From the NCBI RefSeq assembly GCF_008389435.1, contig NZ_VUYS01000008.1, forward strand, positions 8,774 to 72,773: a DNA stretch of 64,000 nucleotides, read 5' to 3'. The notes beneath the pieces are model-generated. The model made no database searches and was not told where the DNA came from. It saw only the letters and a program-made list of their open reading frames with translations. Below are positions 17,645-27,815 of this stretch, in pieces. How positions within the stretch are numbered: the stretch's first letter is position 1; every line of letters begins with the position of its first letter. This DNA is from Candidatus Nitrosocosmicus agrestis (GTDB lineage Archaea; Thermoproteota; Nitrososphaeria; Nitrososphaerales; Nitrososphaeraceae). A program made the translations under genes and the position numbers.

Positions 17645-18406
17645 ATGATGTCAAACAATGAACATTCTGAGATAATTTCACATGTCCGTAGTTTGGTAAA
17701 AGATGCAAAGAAAATTGTGTTTTTTACAGGAGCTGGAATCTCAAGAGAAAGCGGAATTCCAACATTCAGAGGTGAAGAAGGGTTGTGGAAAAAGTACGAT
17801 CCTACAAAATTGGCATCATTTTCAGGTTTTATCTCTGAACCCGAATTGGTCTGGGAATTTTTTTATTCAAGGCAGCGGTTGATTTGCCAGGCAAATTACA
17901 ATGAAGGGCATAAAGCTATCGCAGTGCTTGAGGCTAATAGACCGGGTGTGTGTAGTGTCCTAACACAAAATATCGATCGCTTGCATCAGCGAGCTGGGTC
18001 TAAAGATGTTGTAGAACTCCACGGAAATATCTTTGGTGTAATTTGCATGGAATGCGGATTTGAAGAACGGCTGGACCATTTAGATTTTTTTACTCGCTTT
18101 AGTGAATCTAGTATACCCAAATGTTCCATATGCGACAACATCATGAAGCCCTCTGTTGTGTTATTTGAAGAGTCGCTTCCTGCAAATGAATGGCAAAAAG
18201 CAATGTATCTGTCAGGAAACTGTGATTTGATGTTTATAGTCGGCTCTTCTCTTAACGTATCACCAGCAAACACACTGCCATATTACGCTTTGAGAAATAA
18301 AGCCACTCTGATAGAGGTAAATCCTAACGAAACCGAAATGACATACTTGATGAATTATTCCTTTAGGGGAAGTGCGGCTGAATATCTCCCTATATTGTTG
18401 ACGTGA
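17645..18406 (+). CDS. Sir2-family NAD-dependent protein deacylase (class III-like)
   Basis: This 253-residue sirtuin is complete. It has the NAD motif G-A-G-I-S-R-E-S-G-I-P-T-F-R, then T-Q-N-I-D-R-L-H, catalytic His126 in E-L-H-G-N, four zinc Cys in two C-x2-C pairs (C-M-E-C and C-S-I-C), and V-G-S-S-L-N-V-S-P-A. The G-L-W-K-K-Y-D-P region resembles CobB and SIRT5. Ungapped alignment with those from memory places Phe73 and Arg76 where class III enzymes have the acyl-selective Tyr and Arg. Tandem ATGs (17645, 17648) both serve as starts. In archaea a typical proposed target is the chromatin protein Alba. The ASCH-domain gene follows on the same strand. Confidence 0.95.
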   Translation: MMSNNEHSEIISHVRSLVKDAKKIVFFTGAGISRESGIPTFRGEEGLWKKYDPTKLASFSGFISEPELVWEFFYSRQRLICQANYNEGHKAIAVLEANRPGVCSVLTQNIDRLHQRAGSKDVVELHGNIFGVICMECGFEERLDHLDFFTRFSESSIPKCSICDNIMKPSVVLFEESLPANEWQKAMYLSGNCDLMFIVGSSLNVSPANTLPYYALRNKATLIEVNPNETEMTYLMNYSFRGSAAEYLPILLT

Positions 18407-18525
18407 CTCATAAGACGGGAGGAAACCTATTTGTTATTATGTTATTTTGTTGGCGTTAAGCCAATTCCAAATATGCTGTTTGAATTAAATTATCATAAAT
18501 AAGGTATGTAGGATATAACACCCAA

Positions 18526-18966
18526 TTGAAGTGTATTTCTCTCAATCAACCATATGCATATTTACTTGCGTCTGGAGTCAAATCCATTGAGATCAGGAAA
18601 TGGAATACCAAATTTAGAGGTGAGTTTTTAATACATGCTTCAAAATCAGTAAATACCGATGCTATGTCTGTTTATCCTATTGAGGCTACTGATCTGGTCA
18701 AGGGAGCGATAATTGGCAAAGCTTACCTATACGGTATAAAAAAATATAGTAATAGAGATGATTTTATCCACGACTTTAACAAGCACTTTTCCGTAGACAA
18801 AACAAACCATGAATCATCTTTCAAAAGATATGGATTTTTGATACATAATTCAATGCTTTTTGAAAAAAGTATACCATATCCAGGAAAGCTTGGTTTTTTT
18901 GATGTAAATCCTGGCTTATTGAATAATAATAATCTAAAAGAAAGTATCTGGTATTTTGATCTGTAA
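18526..18966 (+). CDS. ASCH-domain protein
   Basis: This is a 146-residue protein. The ASCH fold (PUA-like) is indicated by I-S-L-N-Q-P-Y-A-Y-L-L-A-S-G-V-K-S-I-E-I-R-K-W and F-R-G-E-F-L-I-H-A-S-K. These are the classic substrate-pocket segments with Lys and Glu-x-Arg. ASCH proteins bind RNA or modified nucleosides, and some hydrolyse N4-acetylcytidine or act on RNA. The start is TTG 18526; the nearby GTG is out of frame. It lies 120 bp after the sirtuin gene. The substrate is unknown. Confidence 0.85.
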   Translation: MKCISLNQPYAYLLASGVKSIEIRKWNTKFRGEFLIHASKSVNTDAMSVYPIEATDLVKGAIIGKAYLYGIKKYSNRDDFIHDFNKHFSVDKTNHESSFKRYGFLIHNSMLFEKSIPYPGKLGFFDVNPGLLNNNNLKESIWYFDL

Positions 18967-19005
18967 TTAATTTTGGTATTAGACTAGACAAAAAAGAAAG
19001 ATGGA

Positions 19006-21330
19006 TTATGCTTTGTTTTTAAGAATGTTTAATGCAGAACCAGCTTTGAACCACTCTAACTGTGCATCATTATAAGAATGAACTAACTTTATATTCTCCT
19101 CTGAACCGTCTTGATGTGAAAGCACTGCTGTTACCACGCTTTTAGGACGGATATTGTGCAAATCTATAATACTAACGCTGTCATTCTCTCTGATTTTGTC
19201 GTAATCGGAGGGATCAACAAAAGTTAATGCAAGGATCCCTTGTTTTTTGAGATTGGTTTCATGAATCCTTGCAAAACTTTTTGCTATAACAGCTGCACAT
19301 CCTAAGTATCGTGGCGTCATTGCTGCATGCTCTCTGCTGCTTCCTTCGCCATAGTTTTTGTCTCCAATTATTATCCATTTCATTCCATTTTGCTTGTACT
19401 CCCTTGCAACATGTGCGAAAGTTTCCACATTATTATCAAGCAAATTAAGTCCTTTACCTACCTCGCTGTCTCTAAATGAGTTAACGGCACCTAGAAGCAA
19501 GTTATCGCTTAATCTATCTAGATGTCCTCTGTACATTAACCAAGGACCAGCTGGAGAGATGTGATCGGTCGTACACTTTCCCTTTACTTTTGCTAGTATT
19601 GGAAGTTTTTCAAAATCTTTGCCGTCCCATTTTGAAAATGGTTGTAGTGCTTGTAATCTTTGACTGTTTTTATCTATATCTACGGTAACACTATTGGGAT
19701 CCTCAGATGGTGGTACATAGATGTTGGCAGTATCTTTAAAGCCTGAGGGGGGAACCTCTGGGGCTATTTTAGGAGGTTGGAGTCTAAACTTGGTACCGTC
19801 TTTGGCTTCTAGTTCATCTTTTAGTGGATTAAATGAAAGTCGCCCTCCTAGTGCTAAAGCGATGACCACTTCGGGACTTCCGATAAAATTCATTGTCTCT
19901 CTTCTTCCATCGTTTCTCCCTGGAAAATTCCTGTTATAGGAAGTTACTATTGTATTTGGCTCACCCTTTTTAATTTCGGGTCTGCTCCATTGTCCGATGC
20001 ATGGTCCGCAGGCATTTGCTAAAACGTTAGCTCCGATTTCTCGCAACAGTTGGATCTGTCCATCTCTTTCTATTGTCTCTCTTATCATTTCTGAACCCGG
20101 GGTTACTTGCAATGGAGATCTTGTTTTGATTCCTTTTTCCAATGCTTGCTTTGCTATGTCTGCGGCCCTAGACATATCCTCATATGAAGAGTTGGTACAG
20201 CTACCTATTAGGGAGACTGAAATGGTGTCTAGATAGTTATTTTGTTGTACATCTTGTGCCATTTGAGAAATTGGTCTTGCTAGGTCTGGAGTATGTGGGC
20301 CCACAATATAAGGTTCTAGCTCATCAAGGTTGATTTCAATAAGCTGATCAAAATACTTTGATGCATTCTGGCGATCCTTTGCTATTTCTTCTTCTATTGT
20401 AGGGTCCTGAGTGAGCATGTCTTTATTTTTATTGGCTAGTTCTGCTATATAAGACCGTCCAGTTGAATTTAAATATGATTCCATCTTGTCATCGTATGAG
20501 AAAACCGAGCAGGTGGCCCCAATTTCTGCTCCCATGTTAGTTATGGTAGCTTTACCCGTGCAACTGACATTTCTAGCTCCTGGTCCAAAATACTCTATTA
20601 TAGCGTTTGTACCGCCGGAAACTGTGAGTTTTGATGCAACATAGAGGATGATATCTTTTGGGGAAGTCCAGCCGTTTAACTTGCCTGTCAGGTACACACC
20701 TATTCTTTTTGGATACAGTACCTCCCACGGTAGGCCTGCCATGACTTCGGCAGCGTCAAGTCCGCCTACACCTATAGCAAGCATACCTAGTCCTCCTGCA
20801 TTGGGTGTGTGTGAATCTGTTCCAATCATTAAACCTCCTGGAAATGCATAGTTTTCTAAAACTACTTGGTGAATAATTCCTGCGCCAGGCTTCCAAAAGC
20901 CCAAGCCATATTTTCTGGAAGCAGATTCTAAGAATTTGTAGACTTCATTGTTCTCATAAATTGCTGCCTTTGTGTCAGGTTCACTGCCTACTCGGGCTTG
21001 AATCAGATGATCGCAATGCACTGTTGCAGGGACCTTTACATGTTTTATACCTGATTGCATAAACTGCAAAAGGGTAGTCTGACCTGTAACATCCTGTAAA
21101 GCAACTCGGTCTGGGTTTAGAAGGATATATCCATTTCCTGCGGTGAGGCCGTTAAACTCTGTTAGGTCGGTGGATTCATTTAAATGACCTATAAGGATTT
21201 TTTCGCTGAGAGTAAGTGGTTTATTTGTAATTTGTCTATATTTTGAAATGTTTTTTCCAAGTTTGTCATAAGTGCTAGAAACCAATTCTGCTGATGTGGT
21301 TTTTCCTCTTGTGGCAATTTGGCTGCTCAT
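19006..21330 (-). CDS. acn: Aconitate hydratase (AcnA-like)
   Basis: This enzyme interconverts citrate and isocitrate in the TCA cycle with a [4Fe-4S] cluster. Cluster Cys residues are seen in S-C-T-N-S-S and in A-C-G-P-C-I-G-Q-W. Other signatures are G-T-D-S-H-T-P-N-A-G-G-L-G, R-N-F-P-G-R-N-D, and in the swivel domain G-D-K-N-Y-G-E-G-S-S-R-E-H-A. ATG at 21330 gives 774 residues. The frame continues nine codons up to a TTG at 21357, but the ATG (M-S-S-Q) is the better start. The length and motif set fit the mitochondrial-like aconitase of thaumarchaea. Confidence 0.96.
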   Translation of the reverse strand: MSSQIATRGKTTSAELVSSTYDKLGKNISKYRQITNKPLTLSEKILIGHLNESTDLTEFNGLTAGNGYILLNPDRVALQDVTGQTTLLQFMQSGIKHVKVPATVHCDHLIQARVGSEPDTKAAIYENNEVYKFLESASRKYGLGFWKPGAGIIHQVVLENYAFPGGLMIGTDSHTPNAGGLGMLAIGVGGLDAAEVMAGLPWEVLYPKRIGVYLTGKLNGWTSPKDIILYVASKLTVSGGTNAIIEYFGPGARNVSCTGKATITNMGAEIGATCSVFSYDDKMESYLNSTGRSYIAELANKNKDMLTQDPTIEEEIAKDRQNASKYFDQLIEINLDELEPYIVGPHTPDLARPISQMAQDVQQNNYLDTISVSLIGSCTNSSYEDMSRAADIAKQALEKGIKTRSPLQVTPGSEMIRETIERDGQIQLLREIGANVLANACGPCIGQWSRPEIKKGEPNTIVTSYNRNFPGRNDGRRETMNFIGSPEVVIALALGGRLSFNPLKDELEAKDGTKFRLQPPKIAPEVPPSGFKDTANIYVPPSEDPNSVTVDIDKNSQRLQALQPFSKWDGKDFEKLPILAKVKGKCTTDHISPAGPWLMYRGHLDRLSDNLLLGAVNSFRDSEVGKGLNLLDNNVETFAHVAREYKQNGMKWIIIGDKNYGEGSSREHAAMTPRYLGCAAVIAKSFARIHETNLKKQGILALTFVDPSDYDKIRENDSVSIIDLHNIRPKSVVTAVLSHQDGSEENIKLVHSYNDAQLEWFKAGSALNILKNKA

Positions 21331-21553
21331 GAATACAATATGGATTCGTCTAGCCAATATTTATCGCTAATGCAGGTTTACTTTCTTTTAATCAGAAATG
21401 CCATGCTAATCTTGCAGATTAGCACCTTTGCTGTGTAAAGAATGAACTCTAAATTTGGAGAAATAACAAGTGAAAATTTTCGTTACATCTCATAATTGGA
21501 AAGGACCAAACAGATGATTAAAATTACATTCTAACCAAGAAAAAATAACCGAT

Positions 21554-22093
21554 ATGTTTTCAAAGATCTTGGTCGCCTTTGATGGATCTCAACCATCATT
21601 AGATGCTGTTGAAAAAGCTATGGAAATTGGTAAAAAATACAATTCATCTTTAATTATATTACACGTACTTGATAGTTACAAATATCCATATTTGCTTTCA
21701 TCGGTTGTTCTTGCTCCGACATTTGGAGCCGATAAATTTGAAAAAGAGCGAAAAAAATTCGATGATTTGATGAATTCTCTCAAGGAAAAATATGTATCAA
21801 ATGATACAGAAAGCGTAGAACGGAGTGATGAAAAACAAAATCTGGAAAACGACTCTTCCTCTACACCAGACCAGGTAGATAATACTGATGTTGGTAAAGG
21901 TATGTTTGAGACTGCTATTGTTGAAGCAGAAACATCTACTTCATCTACTATAGTCGACTATGCGGAGGAAAAGAATGTGGATTTATTGGTAATTGGAAGC
22001 AGAGGTAGAACTGGCATAAAGAAAATGCTGCTTGGAAGTATAGCCAATGAGGTAGTCAAATACGCACACTGTCCTGTTTTGGTAGTTAGATAG
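21554..22093 (+). CDS. Universal stress protein (UspA family)
   Basis: This is a 179-residue protein. The Usp beta strand I-L-V-A-F-D-G-S-Q-P-S starts the domain. The ATP-binding G-x2-G-x9-G-S motif is intact (G-S-R-G-R-T-G-I-K-K-M-L-L-G-S), followed by H-C-P-V-L-V-V-R. An acidic insert at about residues 85-120 (E-S-V-E-R-S-D-E-K-Q) makes it longer than the usual 140-160. It lies divergent from aconitase. Confidence 0.93.
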   Translation: MFSKILVAFDGSQPSLDAVEKAMEIGKKYNSSLIILHVLDSYKYPYLLSSVVLAPTFGADKFEKERKKFDDLMNSLKEKYVSNDTESVERSDEKQNLENDSSSTPDQVDNTDVGKGMFETAIVEAETSTSSTIVDYAEEKNVDLLVIGSRGRTGIKKMLLGSIANEVVKYAHCPVLVVR

Positions 22094-22183
22094 AGAAAAA
22101 TTAAAACATTTTTGAGTAATTTGTTATTATTCTTATTTAGTCGACATCGACTTAGACATCTGTAATATGAATTACAAAGAATT

Positions 22184-24634
22184 TTATTTTTTATTCGATT
22201 TTAAGGGGCACTGTGGGTTCATACAGAACTGCCATTGATATTTTTTACCTTGATTAATGCCATTGGCTGATATGATGGGCCAATTGCACTCTTTGCAGGA
22301 GTTTCCTGTACCCTTAATCATGCCCTTCAGGGGCAATGGAGCTGTAGCCATACATTTATCCTTAGAGTAGCTTGTGCAACCTGCAAATCTTTTTTTAGTT
22401 TTCAAAGCCTTTTTGATGACTAAATCGCCTTTTTTACAAATCGGACATTTTCCAAGTGGCTTGGTGGTGATATTTTTTTTTAGAACTGGAGTGTTGGACC
22501 TGTCCAATTCTAGTGATTGTGAAAGCTCAAAAGCAATTTTATCTTGGTTTTTGGTAAATGACTCAATAGCTTGCTTTACTTGGTCACGTGCTTGATTAAT
22601 GACTATCTCGCTACTTTTTTGACCCGCTTCTATTTGTTCCAATTGTTCTTCCATCTTTCTTGTTAGACTTGTAGATACTATGCTGGGAACGTATTTTTGC
22701 ATTGAGACTACTAATGCTACTCCCATTTCTGTAGGTCGGATGCCGGCTGAGCCCTTGATATTGATAAACAGATCTTTTTTTTCTGGGTTCGTACCTATTT
22801 TTACAACCAAATCATCCTGTTTCTCCACCTTGTTGTTCTTACGAGTAGTATAAATTTGCGATATATGAGATGATTTGTTGTTACTTTCCAATAAAGTATT
22901 GGGTCTATAATCATAAATGTAATTTCTCTTGTATAGGGTGTTTATTATTTCGGATCGTGTTGCCTTGGTCCCTATTTTCTCTCTTTCCATTTTTTGTAGT
23001 AGGGTTGATTGGTTGTACCTCGGAGGGGGTTGTGTAGCCTTTTGGATCGATTCAATCTTTATTAATTTTAAAATATTATTTTTTTTCAAAAATGACAATG
23101 TTTCCTTCTTCACAAAGGTAGGTAAATCTAAATAAGGCTGGTAATATTTTATCCATCCTTCTGTAAGTATTTTTTTTTCTTCAGCCTTAAAGACATGTTT
23201 ATTCTTGACGGTGATGGTTACCCAAATCTGATTGTAAAAAGCCTCTTGTCCAAATGTTGAAAAAAACCTTCTCGTAATGAGGTCAAGAAGTTTTTGCTCC
23301 GAAGCATCTAGGGACCTTTTGGCTTTTTCTCCAGTTGGATATATAGCCGGATGAGCTGGGTCTTCTTGTTTTCCCTCGTTAGGAGATAAATGTTTTAGTG
23401 AAAGTAGCCTTGAGCATATGTCTGGATAGGATAGGATTGCATCATTTCCAGTACTTTTTTCAAAAGTTACACTATTTACAAATATCCCATTCTTTGATAT
23501 ATTAGAAATAATTTTGTTATAATTTATTGTAGGGGGAAGCTTTTGACTAGATGTTCTGGGATAAGAGATGAGTGCATCAAGGTACAGTTTCTCTGCTATG
23601 GAAAGGGTGTAACTTGGAGTAAATTTGAATACTCTATAGGCTTCTTTTTGGAGATCCCCTAGATTAAAAGGATATGGTGGTTTGATTGATGTTTTGGTTA
23701 TTTTTACCTCTGTTACCTTGCCAAGCTGATTCTTACATTCTGCAATTATTTGAAGGACACTTTTTTCTAATTCAATCTTTTGGGGGAAATGGGATGTATG
23801 GATTATTGTGTCATCTTTTTGAAAATCTGCATTTATGTTCCAATAAGGAGTCGATATATGATCTGAAATTTCTTTCTCTCTTTCTACTACAAAGGCAAGA
23901 GTTGGGCCTTGAACTCTTCCTATTGAAAGTTGAATGAATTTCTTGACGTTGTTATTTTTAGCAGATCGTTTTTTTAAGGAATTCGTTAAAGCTCTTGAAA
24001 GGTTTATTCCATAAATGAAATCTATCGTGTGTCGGGATATACCTGCTTCTTTTAAATTGTTGTTGGGTGGTAACAGGTTTTTAAATGAATTTATTATTTC
24101 TTCATCAGTAAGTGAGGAAAATTTGGCTCTTTTTGATCTGGAGTATTTATTATGGCAGGCATAATGGAGGATATTGTATCCTATTACTTCACCTTCTTGG
24201 TCATAATCACATGCATGGATGAACTCTGTTGCATATTTGGATACAAATTCCAATTCTTTTAGGACTCTTCCCACCTTGAATTGTAGGGATTTGGTTTTAG
24301 AATCATTCGAACGTATAGAAGACAGTGGTTTCCAGATCGGATCGAATATGGGTGATGACTTGTCCTTGTTGTATGAACCTTCAAGCCTATACAAGTGCCC
24401 AAGAGCGTAACCGATAACATACATTTTACCTTTTTTAGTAACTATCGTATCAAATATTGAGGATTTTGACATCTGAATCTCGGATGAAGATGTTGCATTT
24501 CTTTGAATTTGCGCCTTTGCCTCAGGAATTGATCCTACAGTGACTTTCTCTGAGAAACTATAGGATCTTAATGCCTGGGAGACCCTCTTAGCCGATGATG
24601 ATTTCTCGCATATTATTAGACTTAGGTTAGATAT
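22184..24634 (-). CDS. topA: DNA topoisomerase type IA; start codon non-canonical
   Basis: This enzyme relaxes negatively supercoiled DNA by passing single strands. The TOPRIM Asp motif D-Y-D-Q-E-G-E-V-I-G is present, as is the catalytic Tyr in I-S-Y-P-R-T-S-S. Also visible are G-R-V-Q-G-P-T and C-terminal zinc ribbons (C-P-I-C, C-T-S-Y-S-K-D-K-C, C-K-E-C, C-M-N-P-Q-C). The first ATG (24472) would remove the conserved N-terminal strand. Reading upstream in frame gives L-S-L-I-I-C-E-K-S-S-S-A-K-R-V-S-Q-A-L, the TOPRIM Glu-Lys segment. Only ATT and ATA codons lie between that and a TAG at 24644-24646. I place the start at ATA 24632-24634 (816 residues). A TATA-like box sits about 24 nt upstream. 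Confidence 0.85.
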   Translation of the reverse strand: MSNLSLIICEKSSSAKRVSQALRSYSFSEKVTVGSIPEAKAQIQRNATSSSEIQMSKSSIFDTIVTKKGKMYVIGYALGHLYRLEGSYNKDKSSPIFDPIWKPLSSIRSNDSKTKSLQFKVGRVLKELEFVSKYATEFIHACDYDQEGEVIGYNILHYACHNKYSRSKRAKFSSLTDEEIINSFKNLLPPNNNLKEAGISRHTIDFIYGINLSRALTNSLKKRSAKNNNVKKFIQLSIGRVQGPTLAFVVEREKEISDHISTPYWNINADFQKDDTIIHTSHFPQKIELEKSVLQIIAECKNQLGKVTEVKITKTSIKPPYPFNLGDLQKEAYRVFKFTPSYTLSIAEKLYLDALISYPRTSSQKLPPTINYNKIISNISKNGIFVNSVTFEKSTGNDAILSYPDICSRLLSLKHLSPNEGKQEDPAHPAIYPTGEKAKRSLDASEQKLLDLITRRFFSTFGQEAFYNQIWVTITVKNKHVFKAEEKKILTEGWIKYYQPYLDLPTFVKKETLSFLKKNNILKLIKIESIQKATQPPPRYNQSTLLQKMEREKIGTKATRSEIINTLYKRNYIYDYRPNTLLESNNKSSHISQIYTTRKNNKVEKQDDLVVKIGTNPEKKDLFINIKGSAGIRPTEMGVALVVSMQKYVPSIVSTSLTRKMEEQLEQIEAGQKSSEIVINQARDQVKQAIESFTKNQDKIAFELSQSLELDRSNTPVLKKNITTKPLGKCPICKKGDLVIKKALKTKKRFAGCTSYSKDKCMATAPLPLKGMIKGTGNSCKECNWPIISANGINQGKKYQWQFCMNPQCPLKSNKK

Positions 24635-24652
24635 GTTATAAATCTAGGTCGG

Positions 24653-24662
24653 GAGATAAATT
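24653..24662 (-). promoter_or_regulatory. TATA-like box of topA
   Basis: TAATTTATCT on the minus strand, centred about 24 nt upstream of the proposed ATA start. This fits a leaderless transcript beginning at that codon. Confidence 0.3.
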
Positions 24663-24989
24663 AATCCTTCCTTGCAATGTAATCCTGACATTAAAATACT
24701 TTGTCTAATTTACACTAATTAGGATGACCATTGTCCCTATTAAATTAGTCAGTAAGAAAAAGCTTTGATCTATTTTCAAATTTGATCTATAGAAGATATT
24801 CTCCAACATTAATAGAAATAATCGAGTTGGAATCCCATCCACAGGATAAATAGATTAATTAATATTAGAATTATAATTTTTTTAATCTGTTACTAGATCA
24901 AAAAAATCAAATTGTAGATACCTTTTACTCTGCATTACTTGGACGGCCGAGAGAAGATGTAGTTTAAGCTTAGTAACATGCTTACTCGT

Positions 24990-25619
24990 TTAGTCCCATT
25001 TCCATACCTTGGTGAATCCCTTGCCCAAAGGATCTACGGTCTTCTTATAAATACCGAATATGTTGTTAATATTCATAGTACTGTTAGTAGATGTGGCATT
25101 ACTAGAACTAGATCCACTTTCTTTTGAATCTTGGAATGGAATATCGAACATCATTACTCCATTGTCAGTAAAACTTCCATCAGGATTATAGTAACCTTTG
25201 GATTCTGTCTTGTATGTAAATACCTGCCCATTTTCATTCAATATAATGGCTTGACCCTGGGAATAAACTGCTCCATCTGCACCCATTTTATCTACAATGG
25301 TTCCTATGGTCTGCGTTGTTGACCTGTTCATAGTACTATTCCCTACATATGAGACTTCAACAGTCGGCACAGGATCTATGCTAAGGACTCGAGTGTTTGT
25401 TGATTTTGTAGTTTCTGTATAGATGGGTGGACCCAAAGTTTGATTTGATTGGTTCTTGATTAAATAAGGATTCAATGACGAAAAATTGCCCTGGGCATAT
25501 GCAATTGATACATCATGTGGTGTTACTAAAAAAGCGAGGGGTATAAGTGTTATCACTCCTAGAGAAACCAATAACCAACCTGCTCCTGAGATTGACTGAT
25601 ATATTTCACATAAATTCAT
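24990..25619 (-). CDS. Secreted protein, intact paralogue of the 32.5-kb remnant
   Basis: This is a 209-residue protein. A hydrophobic helix at residues 12-33 is followed by A-Y-A-Q, a plausible export cleavage site. The mature domain is beta-rich (V-E-V-S-Y-V-G-N-S-T, S-T-T-Q-T-I-G-T-I-V, Y-Y-N-P-D-G-S-F-T-D-N-G-V). It then has a Ser/Asn linker and the tail G-I-Y-K-K-T-V-D-P-L-G-K. A degraded copy lies 7 kb downstream. The function is unknown; it is probably a surface protein restricted to this lineage. Confidence 0.75.
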   Translation of the reverse strand: MNLCEIYQSISGAGWLLVSLGVITLIPLAFLVTPHDVSIAYAQGNFSSLNPYLIKNQSNQTLGPPIYTETTKSTNTRVLSIDPVPTVEVSYVGNSTMNRSTTQTIGTIVDKMGADGAVYSQGQAIILNENGQVFTYKTESKGYYNPDGSFTDNGVMMFDIPFQDSKESGSSSSNATSTNSTMNINNIFGIYKKTVDPLGKGFTKVWKWD

Positions 25620-27815
25620 ATCAAGAAAATTGGAATTGAAAAATATAAATATTTAGTTGTGGAGTCTGAGTATTTTTACATTTTGGTTTACTGATGCTTA
25701 ACATATATGTGATTCTAAATCTATATTTATACAATATGTACACTTCTAATCCAAATTTGAATTGAAATAGACGTTATCATAAATCAGGTCAAGCTTATAC
25801 TCGTTATTTGTAAGCGGGTTATTCCTTCACTCATACATATTCTAAAATTATATGTGCTTGCTTTCGCTTCCTTTCTTACCAACCCATCCATTTCTTTTCT
25901 TGCGTAATAAATAATCATATTAATCAGTTGATAAGTTTTTTTTACATAAAAAAATATGAACTTATTATTTCACTTCCTTTGCGTCATATAATAGTTAATT
26001 TTTAATATTCTTACAATCATCGGGCTTAGGTCTTTATATCCCAAAAGTCAGTCGAATTCTCACTTGAGATATTGTTACTACTTCAAGATGATTGTACTCT
26101 AACATCTTACCCGAGAGTAGAACGACATTTACTATTGCCAAATAATTTTTATTTTTGACTGCAAGTTCTAGCATAAAATATTTACATTTTAAGCAATATC
26201 TTTTCTTCACTTTTAGAATAATCTAGTTAGCGTTCTAAATTGCCATACCCAATATGGTCTGAAATGAATCACTTCTCTCGTCGGGTTACTTTAGTTCCAT
26301 CATATATTCTATTATGATTCTAATATCAGGTAATATCTAATGTAATTTACTGAGTGCGGTTACAATATTTGAAATTTTAAAGATCACTATAAGCAAGCAT
26401 ATGGTATATCAATCGGGATGCTTGATGGATCTCATGCTTCAAACCTTTCAATAAAACCAATTTTTTAAAACCAATCATTTAAATTTCGTCACAATTTAAA
26501 ATCAAACCACTGCAGACCAATCCCTTATTAAAATTATGATTCACATGCTTTCTCTAGGTCATATTTGTCATAATAAATTATATGAATCTTGATAGTCTTG
26601 GTCTATACACTTTGAAACTTCTTGTTTGATAGTCGATCACATTGATTATTTTTTTTATATCTTTACTTGCGGTTAGCAGCACATTAATTTCTCGGATGAT
26701 GATTATCTAAATTGAATCTAATTTTTCAGTCGGTGATTAAGATCAAACATTTGATTTTCATTCGATGCAATATTAGACCCGATTTTTCTTCAGAATCTTA
26801 AAGTTTAAATCGACTTATACTATATTTTAAGCAAATTTTTTCAATTTGTTTACTTAAACTCTAATGCCGACTCTAATAATAGGAGTAATAATAGTATATC
26901 TTTGATTATACCATAAATATCTTATAGACTGACGGAAAAATCCAAAATGAAATGTATAAGTTTGATTCCACATGATGTTCAGAACCAGTTTATAGTTTAT
27001 CTTACTCTTAAGAATGAGTGGGCCCTATAGAAATAGACCTTTATTATCTCATTAGGAGACAATTTAAATCAGCAACTGTTGAAATTTCGTGAAACCTATT
27101 CATAAAAAAGTTTATTCCTTTTCCGTGTTACTTTTTCTATAGGTCTAATTAAATCATATTAGTTTTCACATTATTGTTGATGGTTATTTGACGGAATGAA
27201 AGAGATTCATTGATATTGTCTATGCCCAAATAATGGATGGACATGAAATCGTGGATGCCTGCTTTTTCATGTAAAGGTACATTGAAAAAGTAATAGTTAG
27301 TGTAAATATATTTTTTACAACTGGACTAATGCATTGTTATTTGCTTCAAAATATTTGCATTGACTTCAAACATACAGTATAAGAACTGATTGGTACCTCT
27401 GAGTATTTCAACTATAAAAACTCGACATGCAACAAATATTTCTTTCAGCCAGGGGTAAAATCAACTTTTTTTATAGTCTGCTATCATGAATCAATAAGAC
27501 TCTCCTTCAGGCGTAAAATTGTTATATGCTATTTGCTCGCAATGAGCAAGCCCGAATTTACTTTTAGTAAATAATATCTCAGTATAGGCATACATCGTAT
27601 ATGTTAGCATTATGCAAGTTGCTAGTATTGATTACTGCTATTCAGATGTGATAAAATTATGTTTAGGCAATTTAAACTATGGCACCAAATGATCAAATGT
27701 GGTATAATTCATACTAGAAGAGACGCTCGCAATAATACCTGGGTATATCGATGATGAACACAAGGCGAATTTCACAACATTACTATGTAGTAAAATATAC
27801 TGCTTTTTTGTAGGG
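25620..27815. other. 2.2-kb stretch without a recognisable gene
   Basis: AT-rich DNA with frequent stops in all six frames; no open frame of 60 codons was listed or seen. I read it for decayed coding segments and found none I can name; a 27-codon ATG frame near 26947 is not supported. A 6-bp stem (TTGCTC/GAGCAA) occurs near 27533-27549. It may be remnant sequence of an old insertion or hold an uncharacterised RNA. Confidence 0.55.

Noticed and set aside
27533-27549. Small stem-loop TTGCTC/GAGCAA
   Set aside because: A 6-bp stem with no T-tract and no flanking gene end is expected by chance in a 2-kb stretch.
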